64,000 nt of DNA. It comes from Magnetospirillum sp. UT-4 (GTDB taxonomy: Bacteria; Pseudomonadota; Alphaproteobacteria; Rhodospirillales; Magnetospirillaceae). How positions within the stretch are numbered: position 1 is the first letter of the stretch; each line of letters opens with the position of its first letter. Positions 7,817-16,415 of this stretch are shown here, piece by piece. Position numbers and translations under genes: made by a program. Under the pieces are notes generated by a model. The model had not been told where the DNA came from. It made no database searches and worked only from the letters and a program-made list of their open reading frames with translations. Location: positions 87,011-151,010 of the forward strand of contig NZ_LR746521.1 of assembly GCF_902729435.1 (NCBI RefSeq), read 5' to 3'.

Positions 7817-8401
7817 TCAAGCCGTGTCGCGCGCGATGACGCGGACCACCTCGGGCGGGGCGTAGGCCTGGAAGCGGGCGAGCAGGGTGGCGGGGTCGGA
7901 CTCCACCGCCACCATGGCGCGGTGGCGTTCGCGCAGGAAGCCTTCGGCCGCCATGTGGTCGAGGAAGGTGTGCAGCTGGCCGTAATAGCCGGCCACGTCG
8001 AGGAAGCCCAGCGGCTTGGGATGCAGTCCCAATTGCCCCCAGGTCCACACCTCGAACAGCTCCTCCATGGTGCCGATGCCGCCGGGCAGGGCGATGAAGG
8101 CGTCGGCCAGGTCGGCCATCAGCGCCTTGCGCTCGTGCATGGAGCCGACCACGTGCAGGCGGGTGAGGTCGAGGTGCCCGACCTCGAACTTCATCAGCGC
8201 CTCGGGGATGACGCCGACCACCTCGCCGCCGGCCTCCAGGGCGGCGTTGGCCATCACCCCCATCAGCCCGACATTGCCGCCGCCGTAGATCAGACCCAGC
8301 TCGCGCTCGGCCAGCAGCCGGCCCAGGGCGGCGGCCGCCTCGGCGTAATCGGGGCGGTTGCCCATGCTGGAACCGCAGAACACGCAGACCCACTGCATCA
8401 T
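7817..8401 (-). CDS. LOG-family (cytokinin riboside 5'-monophosphate phosphoribohydrolase-like) protein
   Basis: It encodes 194 residues. It has the Rossmann-like LOG features CVFCGSS at the N-terminus, [10 protein letters not shown], the conserved MHERKALM and the signature [13 protein letters not shown]. These enzymes remove the ribose phosphate from nucleoside 5'-monophosphates; many bacterial members were misnamed lysine decarboxylases. The start begins MMQW: the ATG at 8401 overlaps the thiE stop by 4 bases behind GGAGGGTGG, and the next ATG at 8398 is equally possible. Confidence 0.88.
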   Translation of the reverse strand: MMQWVCVFCGSSMGNRPDYAEAAAALGRLLAERELGLIYGGGNVGLMGVMANAALEAGGEVVGVIPEALMKFEVGHLDLTRLHVVGSMHERKALMADLADAFIALPGGIGTMEELFEVWTWGQLGLHPKPLGFLDVAGYYGQLHTFLDHMAAEGFLRERHRAMVAVESDPATLLARFQAYAPPEVVRVIARDTA

Positions 8402-9036
8402 CCACCCTCCATGATGCGATCGAAGGCGGCCACCGCGGCGGCCGGGCCTTCGGGATGCTCCCACACCCCGGCCGATACCGCCAGGAAGTCGGCGCCGGCC
8501 GCGACCAGCGGGCGGCAATTGTCGACGGTGATGCCGCCGATGGCGACGCAGGGGATGGTGAACAGCTCGCTCCACCAAGCCAGGATCTCCGGCTCGGCGT
8601 GGGCCTTGGGCTGCTTGGTGGCGGTGGGGAAGAAGGCGCCGAAGGCGACGTAGTCGGCGCCGGCCTCGCCCGCGCTCATGGCCAGATGGCGCGAATCGTG
8701 GCAGGTGACGCCGACGATGCCGTCGCCCACCGCCTTGCGGGCGTCGCCGTAGCTGCCGTCCTCCTGGCCGATATGGACGCCGTCGCAGCCGGTCTCGAAG
8801 GCCAAAGCGGGGTGGTCGTTGAGCAGCACCGCGATGCCGCGGCGCTGGGCCGGCGGCCGCAGCACGTCCACCGCGCGGGCCAGGGCATCGTCGTCCAGCC
8901 CCTTGAGGCGGATCTGCACGCAGGCGACGTCGCCGCCGTCCAGGGCGGCTTCCCAGGTGGGCAGCCAGGCGCGGGGGTCGGGCAGGGCCGGCGGGGTGAT
9001 CAGGTAGAGGCGGCAGCGTTGGGTGGCGATGGTCTT
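8398..9036 (-). CDS. thiE: Thiamine-phosphate synthase ThiE, with a missing start codon
   Basis: About 212 residues form a complete TIM-barrel Thi[60 protein letters not shown] and VAIGGI. It couples HMP-pyrophosphate and thiazole phosphate to thiamine phosphate. No ATG, GTG or TTG is found at the expected start. The codon where ATG should be (9036-9034) is AAG, followed by ACC ATC GCC. An A at 9035 in place of T would restore both an ATG here and the TGA stop of the upstream aldolase gene (an ATGA overlap). This is either a point mutation or a sequencing error; the listed end is that position. Confidence 0.8.
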   Translation of the reverse strand, partial: KTIATQRCRLYLITPPALPDPRAWLPTWEAALDGGDVACVQIRLKGLDDDALARAVDVLRPPAQRRGIAVLLNDHPALAFETGCDGVHIGQEDGSYGDARKAVGDGIVGVTCHDSRHLAMSAGEAGADYVAFGAFFPTATKQPKAHAEPEILAWWSELFTIPCVAIGGITVDNCRPLVAAGADFLAVSAGVWEHPEGPAAAVAAFDRIMEGG

Positions 9037-9962
9037 GCCCTTCCGGCCAGGATGTCCATGACGGTGGTCAGCATCATTACCGCCTCGGGCCACGGGCGCT
9101 GGAAGCTGTTGCGCCCGATGATCGAGCCGAAGCCGCCGCCGTCGCGGATGGCCTCGATCTCGTCGTACAGCGCCGCCAGGTCGGACTTGGCGGCGCCGCC
9201 CGAGAAGACGACGATTCTGCTGCCGTTGAAACACGACTGGACGACATGCGCAACCCGTTTGGCGAGGGAGGAGGTGTCGATGCCGGCGGCGGCATAGGCC
9301 TTGGCCGCCTCGGGCTGCTCCATATGGGCCGAGGGCAGCTTGACCTTGACGATGTTCGCCCCCATCAGGCAGGCCATGTGGGCGCCGTAGGCGACCACGT
9401 CCAGCGCCGTCTCGCCGGCCGCCGACAGCCCGCCGCCGCGGGGATAGGACCACACCACCACCGCGATGCCCTTGGCCCGCGCCTCGGCGGCCAGTTCGCG
9501 CAGATCCTCCAGCATGTCGTAGGCGCGGTCCGAGCCGGGATAGATGGTCATGCCGATGGCGGCGCAGCCCAGCCGCAGGGCGTCGTCCACGCCGGCCGTC
9601 AGGGCCTGGGTCGGCGCTTCGAGATCGCCAGACAGGGCATTGGCGCTGTTGACCTTGAGGATCAGCGGCAGCGCCCCGGCGTAGCGGTCGGCGCCGGCCT
9701 CCAGCAGCCCCAGGGGCGCCGCGAAGGCGCTGCAGCCGGCCTCCAGCGCCAGGCGGAAATGGTAGAGGGGATCATAGGCCGGCGGGTTGACGGCGAAGCT
9801 GCGCGCCGGGCCGTGCTCGAAGCCCTGGTCGACCGGCAGGATCGCCAGCCTGCCGGTTCCGCCCAGGCGGCCCTGGGCGAGCATGCGGTAAAGGTTGGCC
9901 TTGGTGCCGGGGGTGTCGGCCTGGTAGCCGGACAGGATGGCGCGGATGGTGTCGTCGGACAT
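9000..9962 (-). CDS. Class I (archaeal/DhnA-type) fructose-bisphosphate aldolase
   Basis: It encodes 320 residues beginning [10 protein letters not shown]. It carries DhnA/FbaB-type aldolase features: [50 protein letters not shown] (Schiff-base Lys region), [13 protein letters not shown] and [11 protein letters not shown]. It cleaves fructose 1,6-bisphosphate to DHAP and GAP. The last ~11 residues ([11 protein letters not shown]) look like read-through: the family normally ends about LAGRA, where a TGA would sit if base 9035 were A. The next gene is thiE. Confidence 0.88.
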   Translation of the reverse strand: MSDDTIRAILSGYQADTPGTKANLYRMLAQGRLGGTGRLAILPVDQGFEHGPARSFAVNPPAYDPLYHFRLALEAGCSAFAAPLGLLEAGADRYAGALPLILKVNSANALSGDLEAPTQALTAGVDDALRLGCAAIGMTIYPGSDRAYDMLEDLRELAAEARAKGIAVVVWSYPRGGGLSAAGETALDVVAYGAHMACLMGANIVKVKLPSAHMEQPEAAKAYAAAGIDTSSLAKRVAHVVQSCFNGSRIVVFSGGAAKSDLAALYDEIEAIRDGGGFGSIIGRNSFQRPWPEAVMMLTTVMDILAGRARPSPPNAAAST

Positions 9963-10181
9963 CGGCGGCGCTCGCGGATTGTGGCGGAGTCTGGGCGGCA
10001 GATGGCGCCGCGCCGCCGCCCATGCAACGGCGCCGGCCGGTTTCGGGGGGGAACAAAGGGCGGTCCCCGTTGCCCCGAAAGAATCACAATCGCACCCTAA
10101 TGCCGCCACCGCGCATTGGGATGATGCCCTCCATCGAACGGGGACACCCGTTCGCGGACCAAAGCAAAAGGAATCACTTCC

Positions 10182-10442
10182 ATGCGTGTCACCCGTACCC
10201 TTGCCGCCATCCTGGTCGCCACCTCGCTGCTGCCCGTCGCGGCGCTGGCCCAGACCGCCGCCCCGGCCGTTCCGGCCCAGCCGGCCCAGCCGGCCGCGGT
10301 GGCCGAGAAGGCGGTCGAGGCCAAGACCGAGCAGGCGGTCAAGGCGGTCGAGACGACCGGCCCCGCCAAGAAGCAGGTGGAGAAGAAGGTCGAGAAGAAG
10401 GTCGAGGAGAAGAAGGCCGAGACCCCGGCGGTCAAGCAGTAG
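10182..10442 (+). CDS. Small exported Ala/Lys/Glu-rich protein
   Basis: It encodes 86 residues with a signal peptide (1-23, ending ALAQ). An Ala/Pro-rich region follows, then a charged Lys-Glu-Val repeat (KKQVEKKVEKKVEEKK) ending in a Lys-Gln tail. It is low complexity and probably extended or helical in the periplasm. Similar proteins of unknown function occur across Rhodospirillales. No enzymatic motif is present. Confidence 0.65.
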   Translation: MRVTRTLAAILVATSLLPVAALAQTAAPAVPAQPAQPAAVAEKAVEAKTEQAVKAVETTGPAKKQVEKKVEKKVEEKKAETPAVKQ

Positions 10443-10452
10443 CCTTCCGGCC

Positions 10453-10809
10453 TCACGATCCCCCCCGGGCCGTCGGTCCGGGGGCGGAGGCGTCCTCCAC
10501 CCGGGCCCCGGTTTCCGCCGCCACCGCCCGCAGCCGGGCCAGCGCCTCCGGCCCGGTCGCCACCCGCACCGCCCCGATCCCCGCCGCCAGCGCCGCCAGC
10601 GCCAGGCCGGGCGCGGCGCCGCAATCCAGCACCGCCTCGAACGGCGCCCCGGGGAACTCCTCGTCCAGGCGGCGCAGCAGCGCCTGCCACCAGCCGATGC
10701 CGTGCAGGCCGGCCGCGCCCGGCGGGCTGTCCAGGATCACCGGGGCGCCGGCGGCGGCGGCCAGCGCGCGGCGGGCGTCCTCGAGCCCGTGGATGCGGGT
10801 CCGGGTCAC
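10453..10809 (-). CDS. Hypothetical protein, translationally coupled to the DUF3124 gene
   Basis: It encodes 118 residues with a GTG start that overlaps the preceding TGA by 4 bases (GTGA). The sequence is Ala-rich with a possible Rossmann-like core (FEAVLDCGAAPGLALAALAAGIGAVRVATG), which suggests a nucleotide- or substrate-binding fold but no assignable activity. It is the second gene of a two-gene operon with DUF3124. Confidence 0.6.
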   Translation of the reverse strand: MTRTRIHGLEDARRALAAAAGAPVILDSPPGAAGLHGIGWWQALLRRLDEEFPGAPFEAVLDCGAAPGLALAALAAGIGAVRVATGPEALARLRAVAAETGARVEDASAPGPTARGGS

Positions 10810-11285
10810 TTGCGCTCTTCGGCGATGACCTTGCCGGGGCTGGTGAAGGCCAGCGAATGGGGACCGAAGAAATAGGCGTTCACGGTTTCGATGATCGGCG
10901 GATTGATGGGCCGCTCGGCGCTCCACACCACCAGGAAGTTGGCGCCGGCGCCGCCGGCATCGTCCTTGTGCTCGACGAACACGTCGGTGGAGGCCATGGC
11001 GCCCAGCCGCGCCGGCTGCGTCATGTATTCGCGCAGCAGCTTGCCGGCGGTGTCGTAATAGCGCACCGAGCGCACAATCAGCCCGTCATCGGGATCGGTG
11101 TTGCGGACGGACAGCATGGACGACAGCAGCAGCATCTGCGGCTGGCCCTTGGAATCCAGGTTGCCGTGCCAGATGTGGGAATAGACCGGCACGTAGACGG
11201 TCTGGCCCCGGCTGGACTCGAGCGGGTCGGCCATGGCGGGAAGGGTGGCCAGGAACAGGGCGGCGGCAAGGACGAGGGCGCGCAT
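10806..11285 (-). CDS. DUF3124 exported protein
   Basis: It encodes 159 residues with a signal peptide (1-20, ending PAMA). The body matches DUF3124: VYVPVYSHIWHG, LSSMLSVRNTDPDDGLIVRSVRYYD, VFVEHKDDAGGAGANFLVVW, and PPIIETVNAYFFGPHSLAFTSPGK. The fold is predicted to be beta-rich and periplasmic, and the function is not known. It is divergent from the DUF4164-like/zapA operon. Confidence 0.8.
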   Translation of the reverse strand: MRALVLAAALFLATLPAMADPLESSRGQTVYVPVYSHIWHGNLDSKGQPQMLLLSSMLSVRNTDPDDGLIVRSVRYYDTAGKLLREYMTQPARLGAMASTDVFVEHKDDAGGAGANFLVVWSAERPINPPIIETVNAYFFGPHSLAFTSPGKVIAEERK

Positions 11286-11387
11286 GGGAGCTCTCCGGAT
11301 GGACGGCCGTTTCAGGCTAGTCGGCCCTCGTTGACTCGGCAAGTCTTCGGTCCTACCCTCGCTCCACGATTGGAAATCCGGGGGATC

Positions 11388-11651
11388 ATGGTGACCGGCC
11401 AGCTTTTCGACGACCGCGCCGGGCCGGTGTCCGGCACCTGGGGCCGTACCGAGGCGGCGCTGGACCGGCTGGGATCGGCCATCGACCGGCTGGAGGCGGC
11501 GGCGGCCCGGGTCGGTGCCGGCGACCTGCTGCTGGCCGGCGAACTGCGCGACGCCCGCGACCAGCAGGCGGCGCTGCAGGACACCACGCGGGTGGTGGCG
11601 CAGCGGCTGGACGCCACCATCGACCGCCTGCGCACCATTCTCGAGGAGTAG
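11388..11651 (+). CDS. Small coiled-coil protein upstream of zapA (DUF4164-like)
   Basis: It encodes 87 residues, mostly one amphipathic helix rich in Ala, Leu, Arg and Asp (TEAALDRLGSAIDRLEAAAARV; ALQDTTRVVAQRLDATIDRL). A protein of this size and composition typically precedes zapA in alphaproteobacteria. A role with the cell-division protein ZapA is inferred only from position. ATG at 11388 is used; a GTG directly follows as the second codon. Confidence 0.7.
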   Translation: MVTGQLFDDRAGPVSGTWGRTEAALDRLGSAIDRLEAAAARVGAGDLLLAGELRDARDQQAALQDTTRVVAQRLDATIDRLRTILEE

Positions 11652-11655
11652 CGCC

Positions 11656-11982
11656 GTGGCCGTCGTCACCATCACCGTCAACGGCCGCCTCTACGAGATC
11701 GCCTGCGACGATTCCCAGACCGCCCGGGTGCAGGAACTGGGGGGCGAGGTCGACAGCCGCGCCCAGACCCTGCTGAAGCAGCTGGGCAACGTTCCCGACG
11801 CCCGGCTGCTGGTGATGGTCGGGCTGATGTTCGCCGACGAATTGTCCGAAATGCGCGAGCAGCTGAAGCGCGCCGGTGACGACGTCGCCGCCGCCGCCGA
11901 GGGCGACCAGCGCCTGGCCGAGGGCGTCGAGAACCTGGCCGGGCGCATCGAGGCCATTGCGGAACGCCTGGAAAGGTCTTAG
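11656..11982 (+). CDS. zapA: Cell division protein ZapA
   Basis: It encodes 108 residues with a GTG start 4 bases after the preceding stop. The N-terminal ZapA domain is clear (VTITVNGRLYEIAC; LGGEVDSRAQTLLKQLG; ARLLVMVGLMFADELSEMR), followed by a C-terminal coiled coil. ZapA bundles FtsZ filaments at the division ring. The gene order coiled-coil protein, zapA, 6S RNA, folate cyclo-ligase is a conserved alphaproteobacterial arrangement. Confidence 0.9.
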   Translation: MAVVTITVNGRLYEIACDDSQTARVQELGGEVDSRAQTLLKQLGNVPDARLLVMVGLMFADELSEMREQLKRAGDDVAAAAEGDQRLAEGVENLAGRIEAIAERLERS

Positions 11983-12079
11983 TCGCTCCGCCCTCGGGCG
12001 GCTGGCGCGCGCCTGCCTCCCGCGGCATCAGCCGCGCGGCCCTTTGGGCCTACCCAATTCTCGACGAGGCAAGCTCGCC

Positions 12080-12240
12080 GGGATTTGGTATAGTTGGGAC
12101 TGGGAGCGGATCGCTGCACGGCCCGTCAGGCACTCAATGTCCCTGGGGCGATACTTAACCTCTAGGGAGCTGTCCCTGGCGGGACCCTGGTCCCGACACA
12201 CGGCGCCCACCTGCTAAGCAGGCCACGGAGGACTTGCAAC
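12080..12240 (+). ncRNA. ssrS: 6S RNA (SsrS)
   Basis: The 293 bases between zapA and the 5-formyl-THF cyclo-ligase gene are where alphaproteobacterial 6S RNA lies. They contain a long imperfect stem-loop, with the helix-forming segments CCTGGCGGGACCCTGGTCCC and CACCTGCTAAGCAGG and a large internal bubble, closed by flanking GC-rich arms. The 3' part (ACACGGCGCCCACCTGC, GGAGGACTTGCAACGC) resembles alphaproteobacterial 6S RNAs. 6S RNA binds the housekeeping sigma70 holoenzyme by mimicking an open promoter. The ends are approximate. Confidence 0.65.
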
Positions 12241-12275
12241 GCCAACGGCCGAGGCGGCACCGCTCCCGCAATTCC

Positions 12276-12881
12276 ATGACCCAGCCCCCCGAGATCCGCC
12301 CCACCGACATCGCCGCCGCCAAATCCCTCGCCCGTGCCCGCGCGGTCGAGGTCCGCCGCCGCGCCTTCGTCGAGGCCGGCCCCGCCGCCGGGCTCAAGCT
12401 GGCGGCCCAGGCCGGGGCGCTGGAGGTCGGGCACGGCCGGGCGGTGGCCGGCTACTGGCCGATGGGCGACGAGATCGACCCGATTCCGCTGATGGAGCGC
12501 CTGCTGGGGGCCGGCTGCCGGGTGGCGCTGCCGGTGGTGACGGCGCGCGGCCGGCCGCTGGACTTCCGGGCCTGGGAACCGGGACAGGCGCTGGAGCCCG
12601 GACCGCACGGCACCGCGCACCCGCCGGCGGCGGCCCAAGCGGTGGTGCCCGCCGTGGTGTTGGTGCCCCTGCTGGCCTTCGACCGTGACGGCTGGCGCCT
12701 CGGCTACGGCGGGGGCTATTATGACCGCACCCTGGACCTTCTGCGGCGCAATGCCCAGGTCAGGGCCATCGGCGTCGCCTTCGCCGCCCAGCGGGTGGCC
12801 CATGTGCCGCGCGACGGCCGCGACCAGCGTCTGGACGCGGTCCTTACCGAATTGGGCGTGGTGACGCCGGAGGCACGATGA
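12276..12881 (+). CDS. 5-formyltetrahydrofolate cyclo-ligase
   Basis: It encodes 201 residues. It shows the basic ATP/folate-binding start (AAAKSLARARAVEVRRRAF), AGYWPMGDEIDP and the family signature LVPLLAFDRDGWRLGYGGGYYDR. It converts 5-formyl-THF to 5,10-methenyl-THF using ATP. The ATG at 12276 is preferred over an upstream in-frame codon that lies in the 6S RNA region. The stop overlaps the following ymdB-like gene by 4 bases. Confidence 0.92.
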   Translation: MTQPPEIRPTDIAAAKSLARARAVEVRRRAFVEAGPAAGLKLAAQAGALEVGHGRAVAGYWPMGDEIDPIPLMERLLGAGCRVALPVVTARGRPLDFRAWEPGQALEPGPHGTAHPPAAAQAVVPAVVLVPLLAFDRDGWRLGYGGGYYDRTLDLLRRNAQVRAIGVAFAAQRVAHVPRDGRDQRLDAVLTELGVVTPEAR

Positions 12882-13693
12882 GGCTGTTGTATCTTGGCGA
12901 TGTGGTCGGCCGCTCCGGCCGGGATGCGGTGATCCAGCGCCTGCCCGACATCCGCCGCCGGCTGGAGCTGGATTTCGTGGTGGTCAACGGCGAGAACGCC
13001 GCCCACGGCTTCGGCATCACCCCGAAGATCTGCGAGGAGTTCTACGCCGCCGGCGTCGATGTGCTGACGCTCGGCAACCACGCCTGGGACCAGCGCGAGA
13101 TCATGCCCTACATCGACGGCGATCCGCGCCTGCTGCGGCCCCTCAACTATCCCAACGGCACGCCGGGCAAGGGCGTCGGCCTCTACGGCGCACCGCGCGG
13201 CCGGAAGGTGATGGTGGCGCAGGTGATGGGGCGGCTGTTCATGGACCCGCTGGACGACCCCTTCGCCGCCATCGAGCGCGAACTGGCCCGCTTGAAGCTG
13301 GGGCCGGGCGGGGCCGAGGCGATCATCATCGACATCCACGCCGAGGCGACCAGCGAGAAGATGGCCATCGCCTGCCATTGCGACGGCCGCGCCAGCCTGG
13401 TGGTGGGCAGCCATTCCCACGTTCCCACCGCCGATGCCCGCATCCTGCCCGGCGGCACCGCCTATCAGACCGATGCCGGCATGTGCGGCGACTACGATTC
13501 GGTGATCGGGATGAAGAAGGACCCGGCCGTCTACAAGTTCGTGCGCAAGCTGCCGGGCGAGCGGCTGTCGCCGGCCGACGGCCCGGGAACGGTGTGCGGG
13601 GTGTTCGTCGAGACCGACGACCGCACCGGCCGCGCCGTGCGGGCCGCCGCCCTCCGCCAGGGACCGCATCTGGCCGAGGCGTGGCCGGAATAG
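12878..13693 (+). CDS. YmdB-family metallophosphoesterase
   Basis: It encodes 271 residues. The calcineurin-like metal-binding motifs are in order: LYLGDVVGRSGRD, VVNGENAAHG, TLGNHAWDQRE and VGSHSHVPTADARI. In Bacillus the YmdB family hydrolyses 2',3'-cAMP and affects biofilm and motility decisions. The ATG overlaps the stop of the folate cyclo-ligase gene (ATGA). It ends 11 bases before the convergent YkgJ-type gene. Confidence 0.9.
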   Translation: MRLLYLGDVVGRSGRDAVIQRLPDIRRRLELDFVVVNGENAAHGFGITPKICEEFYAAGVDVLTLGNHAWDQREIMPYIDGDPRLLRPLNYPNGTPGKGVGLYGAPRGRKVMVAQVMGRLFMDPLDDPFAAIERELARLKLGPGGAEAIIIDIHAEATSEKMAIACHCDGRASLVVGSHSHVPTADARILPGGTAYQTDAGMCGDYDSVIGMKKDPAVYKFVRKLPGERLSPADGPGTVCGVFVETDDRTGRAVRAAALRQGPHLAEAWPE

Positions 13694-13703
13694 GGGGGCC
13701 GGC

Positions 13704-14450
13704 CTAACGCCGCCGTCGCTGCGGCGCGGGCGGGACCGGAAACCAGTCCAGGCGCAGCTCCGGCGGCACCACCGGCTGGCCCGACCACCAGCGGGCGGCG
13801 GCGTCGGGCTGGCCGGCGACCGCCTGCAGCGCCGGCATCAGCTCGACCCCGGGGCAATCGTGCCCGGCCTTGATCAGCGGCAGCACCAGCCCCTTCAGCG
13901 CCCCTTCGAAGATCATCCGCGGCTCGGGCCTGGCATCGGCCGAGACGCCCGCCGCCGCCGCCACCGGCATGGCGGCGTAGCGGGCCATGCAGTGGCGCAC
14001 GTCCACATGCCACAGGCTGCGGCACTTCAGCGGCCGGACGTCGTAGATGGCGCAGGCGCCGTCCTTCAGGAACGCGCAGGGGCGGCCCGGGCGCCAGTCG
14101 GCGATCAGGGCGGCCTCGGGCCGGCCGGCGAGATCGCGGGCCAACGCCAGCACCTCGATCAGGGCGGCGCCGACCCGCTGGTGGCAGCACCAGCCGCAGC
14201 CCTTGCGGCAGGCCGCCGGCGGTCCGCCCAGGGCATAGGCGGGGGTGGCGCGGATGGACTTCCACAGCTTTTCGGCACGGGATCGGGCGATGGCGACCGC
14301 CGCGAGGGCGCCGTCGCCGTCGCGGACGCCCTCCACCGCCTGGCGGGCGGCGTCGAAGGCCGCCTGCTCCAGCGGTGGCGGCGGAACCGCCCGTGCCGCG
14401 GCGCGGAGGGAGGAGAGGGCGGCGTCGGCAGTGAAATCGGGCTGGGCCAT
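13704..14450 (-). CDS. YkgJ-family cysteine-cluster protein
   Basis: It encodes 248 residues. An Ala-rich helical N-terminal half is followed by the metal-binding cluster CRKGCGWCCHQR, then CAFLKDGACAIYDVRPLKCRSLWHVD, the UPF0153/YkgJ pattern thought to bind zinc or an Fe-S cluster. The C-terminal half adds Cys in VRHCMARYA and GHDCPGVEL. Two in-frame ATGs exist at 14456 and 14450; the second is listed. It is divergent from the SLC13-type transporter. Confidence 0.82.
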   Translation of the reverse strand: MAQPDFTADAALSSLRAAARAVPPPPLEQAAFDAARQAVEGVRDGDGALAAVAIARSRAEKLWKSIRATPAYALGGPPAACRKGCGWCCHQRVGAALIEVLALARDLAGRPEAALIADWRPGRPCAFLKDGACAIYDVRPLKCRSLWHVDVRHCMARYAAMPVAAAAGVSADARPEPRMIFEGALKGLVLPLIKAGHDCPGVELMPALQAVAGQPDAAARWWSGQPVVPPELRLDWFPVPPAPQRRRR

Positions 14451-14493
14451 GACCATCACTCTAGCACGAGTGACGGAGGCGCGCCCCGTGGAG

Positions 14494-16344
14494 ATGAGTG
14501 TTGCCGCCACCCCCCAGATGTGGCTGACGCTGGGCCTGCTGCTGGCGGCGCTGGTGCTGTTCGTGGGCGAATGGGTGCCGGTCGAGATCGTCTCGCTGGG
14601 GCTGCTGGCGGTGATGGCGGTGCTGTTCCACCTGATGCCGGTGCCCGGGCCGGACGGCGCCAACCTGTTGTCGCCCGAGACCCTGCTGGCCGGCTTCGGC
14701 AATCCGGCGCTGCTGACGGTGATGGCGCTGCTGGTGGTGGGCGAGGCGATGTCGCGCACCGGCGCGCTCGACCGTGTCGCCGATGCCGTCTCCCGCCTGC
14801 AGCTGCCGTTCTGGGCGACGCTGGCGGCGGCGCTGGCGCTGGTGGGCGGGATCAGCGCCTTCCTCAACGACACGCCCGTGGTGGTGATGTTCCTGCCGGT
14901 GTTCCAGGCGCTGGCCCTGCGTGCCGGGCAGGCGCCCAGCCGGGTGATGATGCCGCTGTCCTTCGCCGCCATCCTGGGCGGCAGCACCACGCTGATCGGC
15001 TCGTCCACCAACCTGCTGGTCAATTCCGCCCTGATCGGCATGGGCCTGCCGGGGCTGGGCTTCTTCGACCAGACCGCGATCGCGCTGCTGATCGCCGTGC
15101 CGGGGGTGCTGTACGTCGCCCTGGTGCTGCCCCACACCCTGCCGCGGCGGGGCGCCCATCCCGCCCATCTGCTGGCCCAGGGCAAGCAGTTCGTTTCGCA
15201 ATGCTGGGTCGCCGCCGGCTCGGCGCTGGATGGGGCGGTGGCGGTAGCTGGCAGCTTTCCCGCCCTGCCCGAGGTCACCGTGCACCTGATCGTGCGGGGC
15301 GGCCAGCCGCTGTTCCCGCCCTATGACGAGGCGGTGCTGGCCGCCGGCGATCTGCTGGTGCTGGCGGGGACGCGCCGGGCGCTGGCCGACGCGGCGGCGC
15401 GCTATCCCGGCCTGCTGACCCAGCCGGAAACCGCCGATGTGGACGGGGCGCCGCCGGCGCGCCCGCGCGAGCGCGGCAACGGCGCCGCCGACAAGGTGCT
15501 GGTCGAGGCCATGGTGCCGCCTACTTCGCGCTACGCCGGCCTTTCGGTGGACCAGTTGCGGCTGCCCCATCACCACAACCTCGTGGTGGTCGGCATCGAG
15601 CGGCGGGCCCGCATGCTGCGGCGGCCGATGACCGAGCTGCCGCTGCAGGCGGGTGACGTGCTGCTGCTGTTCGGCGCGTGGGTGGACCTGGACGAGGTGG
15701 CCCGCGAACGCGATCTGGTGGTCATTTCGGGCAGCGCGGTGAGCCTGCGCCAGCCCCACCACGCCAAGACCGCCGGGCTGGTGTTCGCCGCCATGGTGGC
15801 GCTGTCGGCCTTCGGTCTGCTGCCCATCGCCGCCGCGGCGGTGGCGGCGGCGGCGATCCTGGTCGCCGCCGGGGCGTTGACGCCGCGCCAGGCGGTGCGG
15901 GCCATCGACATCAAGGTGGTGCTGCTGGTGGGCGCCGCGCTGGCCCTGGGCGAGTCCCTGGACGCCACCGGGGCCGCCGCCTGGCTGGCCGAGGCCCTGC
16001 TGGGCGCGTTCGGGGGCGCCGGCGGCTGGCTGACCCTGACCCTGTTCTTCGGTCTGGTGGCGATCGCCACCAACGTGCTGTCCAACAACGCCTGCGCGGT
16101 GCTGTTCACGCCCATCGGCGTGGGCGTCGCCCAGCGCCTGGGGATCGATCCGGCGCTGTTCGCCATCACCGTCATCCTGGCATCCAACTGCTCGTTCCTG
16201 ACGCCGGTGAGCTACCAGACCAACCTGCTGGTGATGGGCGCGGGCCATTACCGCTTCGTCGACTATTTCCGCGCCGGCCTGCCGCTGTTCCTGCTCTGCT
16301 GGGGGCTGTTCGCGCTGGGGGTGAGGATCGTGTGGGGGATATGA
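14494..16344 (+). CDS. SLC13/DASS-family anion transporter with cytoplasmic RCK_C domains
   Basis: It encodes 616 residues. Two membrane halves (about 1-225 and 430-616) carry the family signatures SSTNLLVNS and SNNACAVLF. They are separated by a hydrophilic insert holding two TrkA-C (RCK_C)-like domains (EVTVHLIVRGGQPLFPPYDE; VLVEAMVPPTSRYAGLSVDQLRLP, GDVLLLFGAWVDLDEVA). This layout is that of sodium-coupled sulfate or dicarboxylate transporters with regulatory RCK_C pairs. Substrate is not determinable from sequence. The ATG at 14494 follows GTGGAG; a GTG at 14488 is the alternative start. Confidence 0.88.
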   Translation: MSVAATPQMWLTLGLLLAALVLFVGEWVPVEIVSLGLLAVMAVLFHLMPVPGPDGANLLSPETLLAGFGNPALLTVMALLVVGEAMSRTGALDRVADAVSRLQLPFWATLAAALALVGGISAFLNDTPVVVMFLPVFQALALRAGQAPSRVMMPLSFAAILGGSTTLIGSSTNLLVNSALIGMGLPGLGFFDQTAIALLIAVPGVLYVALVLPHTLPRRGAHPAHLLAQGKQFVSQCWVAAGSALDGAVAVAGSFPALPEVTVHLIVRGGQPLFPPYDEAVLAAGDLLVLAGTRRALADAAARYPGLLTQPETADVDGAPPARPRERGNGAADKVLVEAMVPPTSRYAGLSVDQLRLPHHHNLVVVGIERRARMLRRPMTELPLQAGDVLLLFGAWVDLDEVARERDLVVISGSAVSLRQPHHAKTAGLVFAAMVALSAFGLLPIAAAAVAAAAILVAAGALTPRQAVRAIDIKVVLLVGAALALGESLDATGAAAWLAEALLGAFGGAGGWLTLTLFFGLVAIATNVLSNNACAVLFTPIGVGVAQRLGIDPALFAITVILASNCSFLTPVSYQTNLLVMGAGHYRFVDYFRAGLPLFLLCWGLFALGVRIVWGI

Positions 16345-16415
16345 CCCCCCGAACGGAGCGTTTCATCCGGACCGGGCCTCGGGTACCCTCGCGGTGGCGG
16401 CAGCGGAGACGGGCG

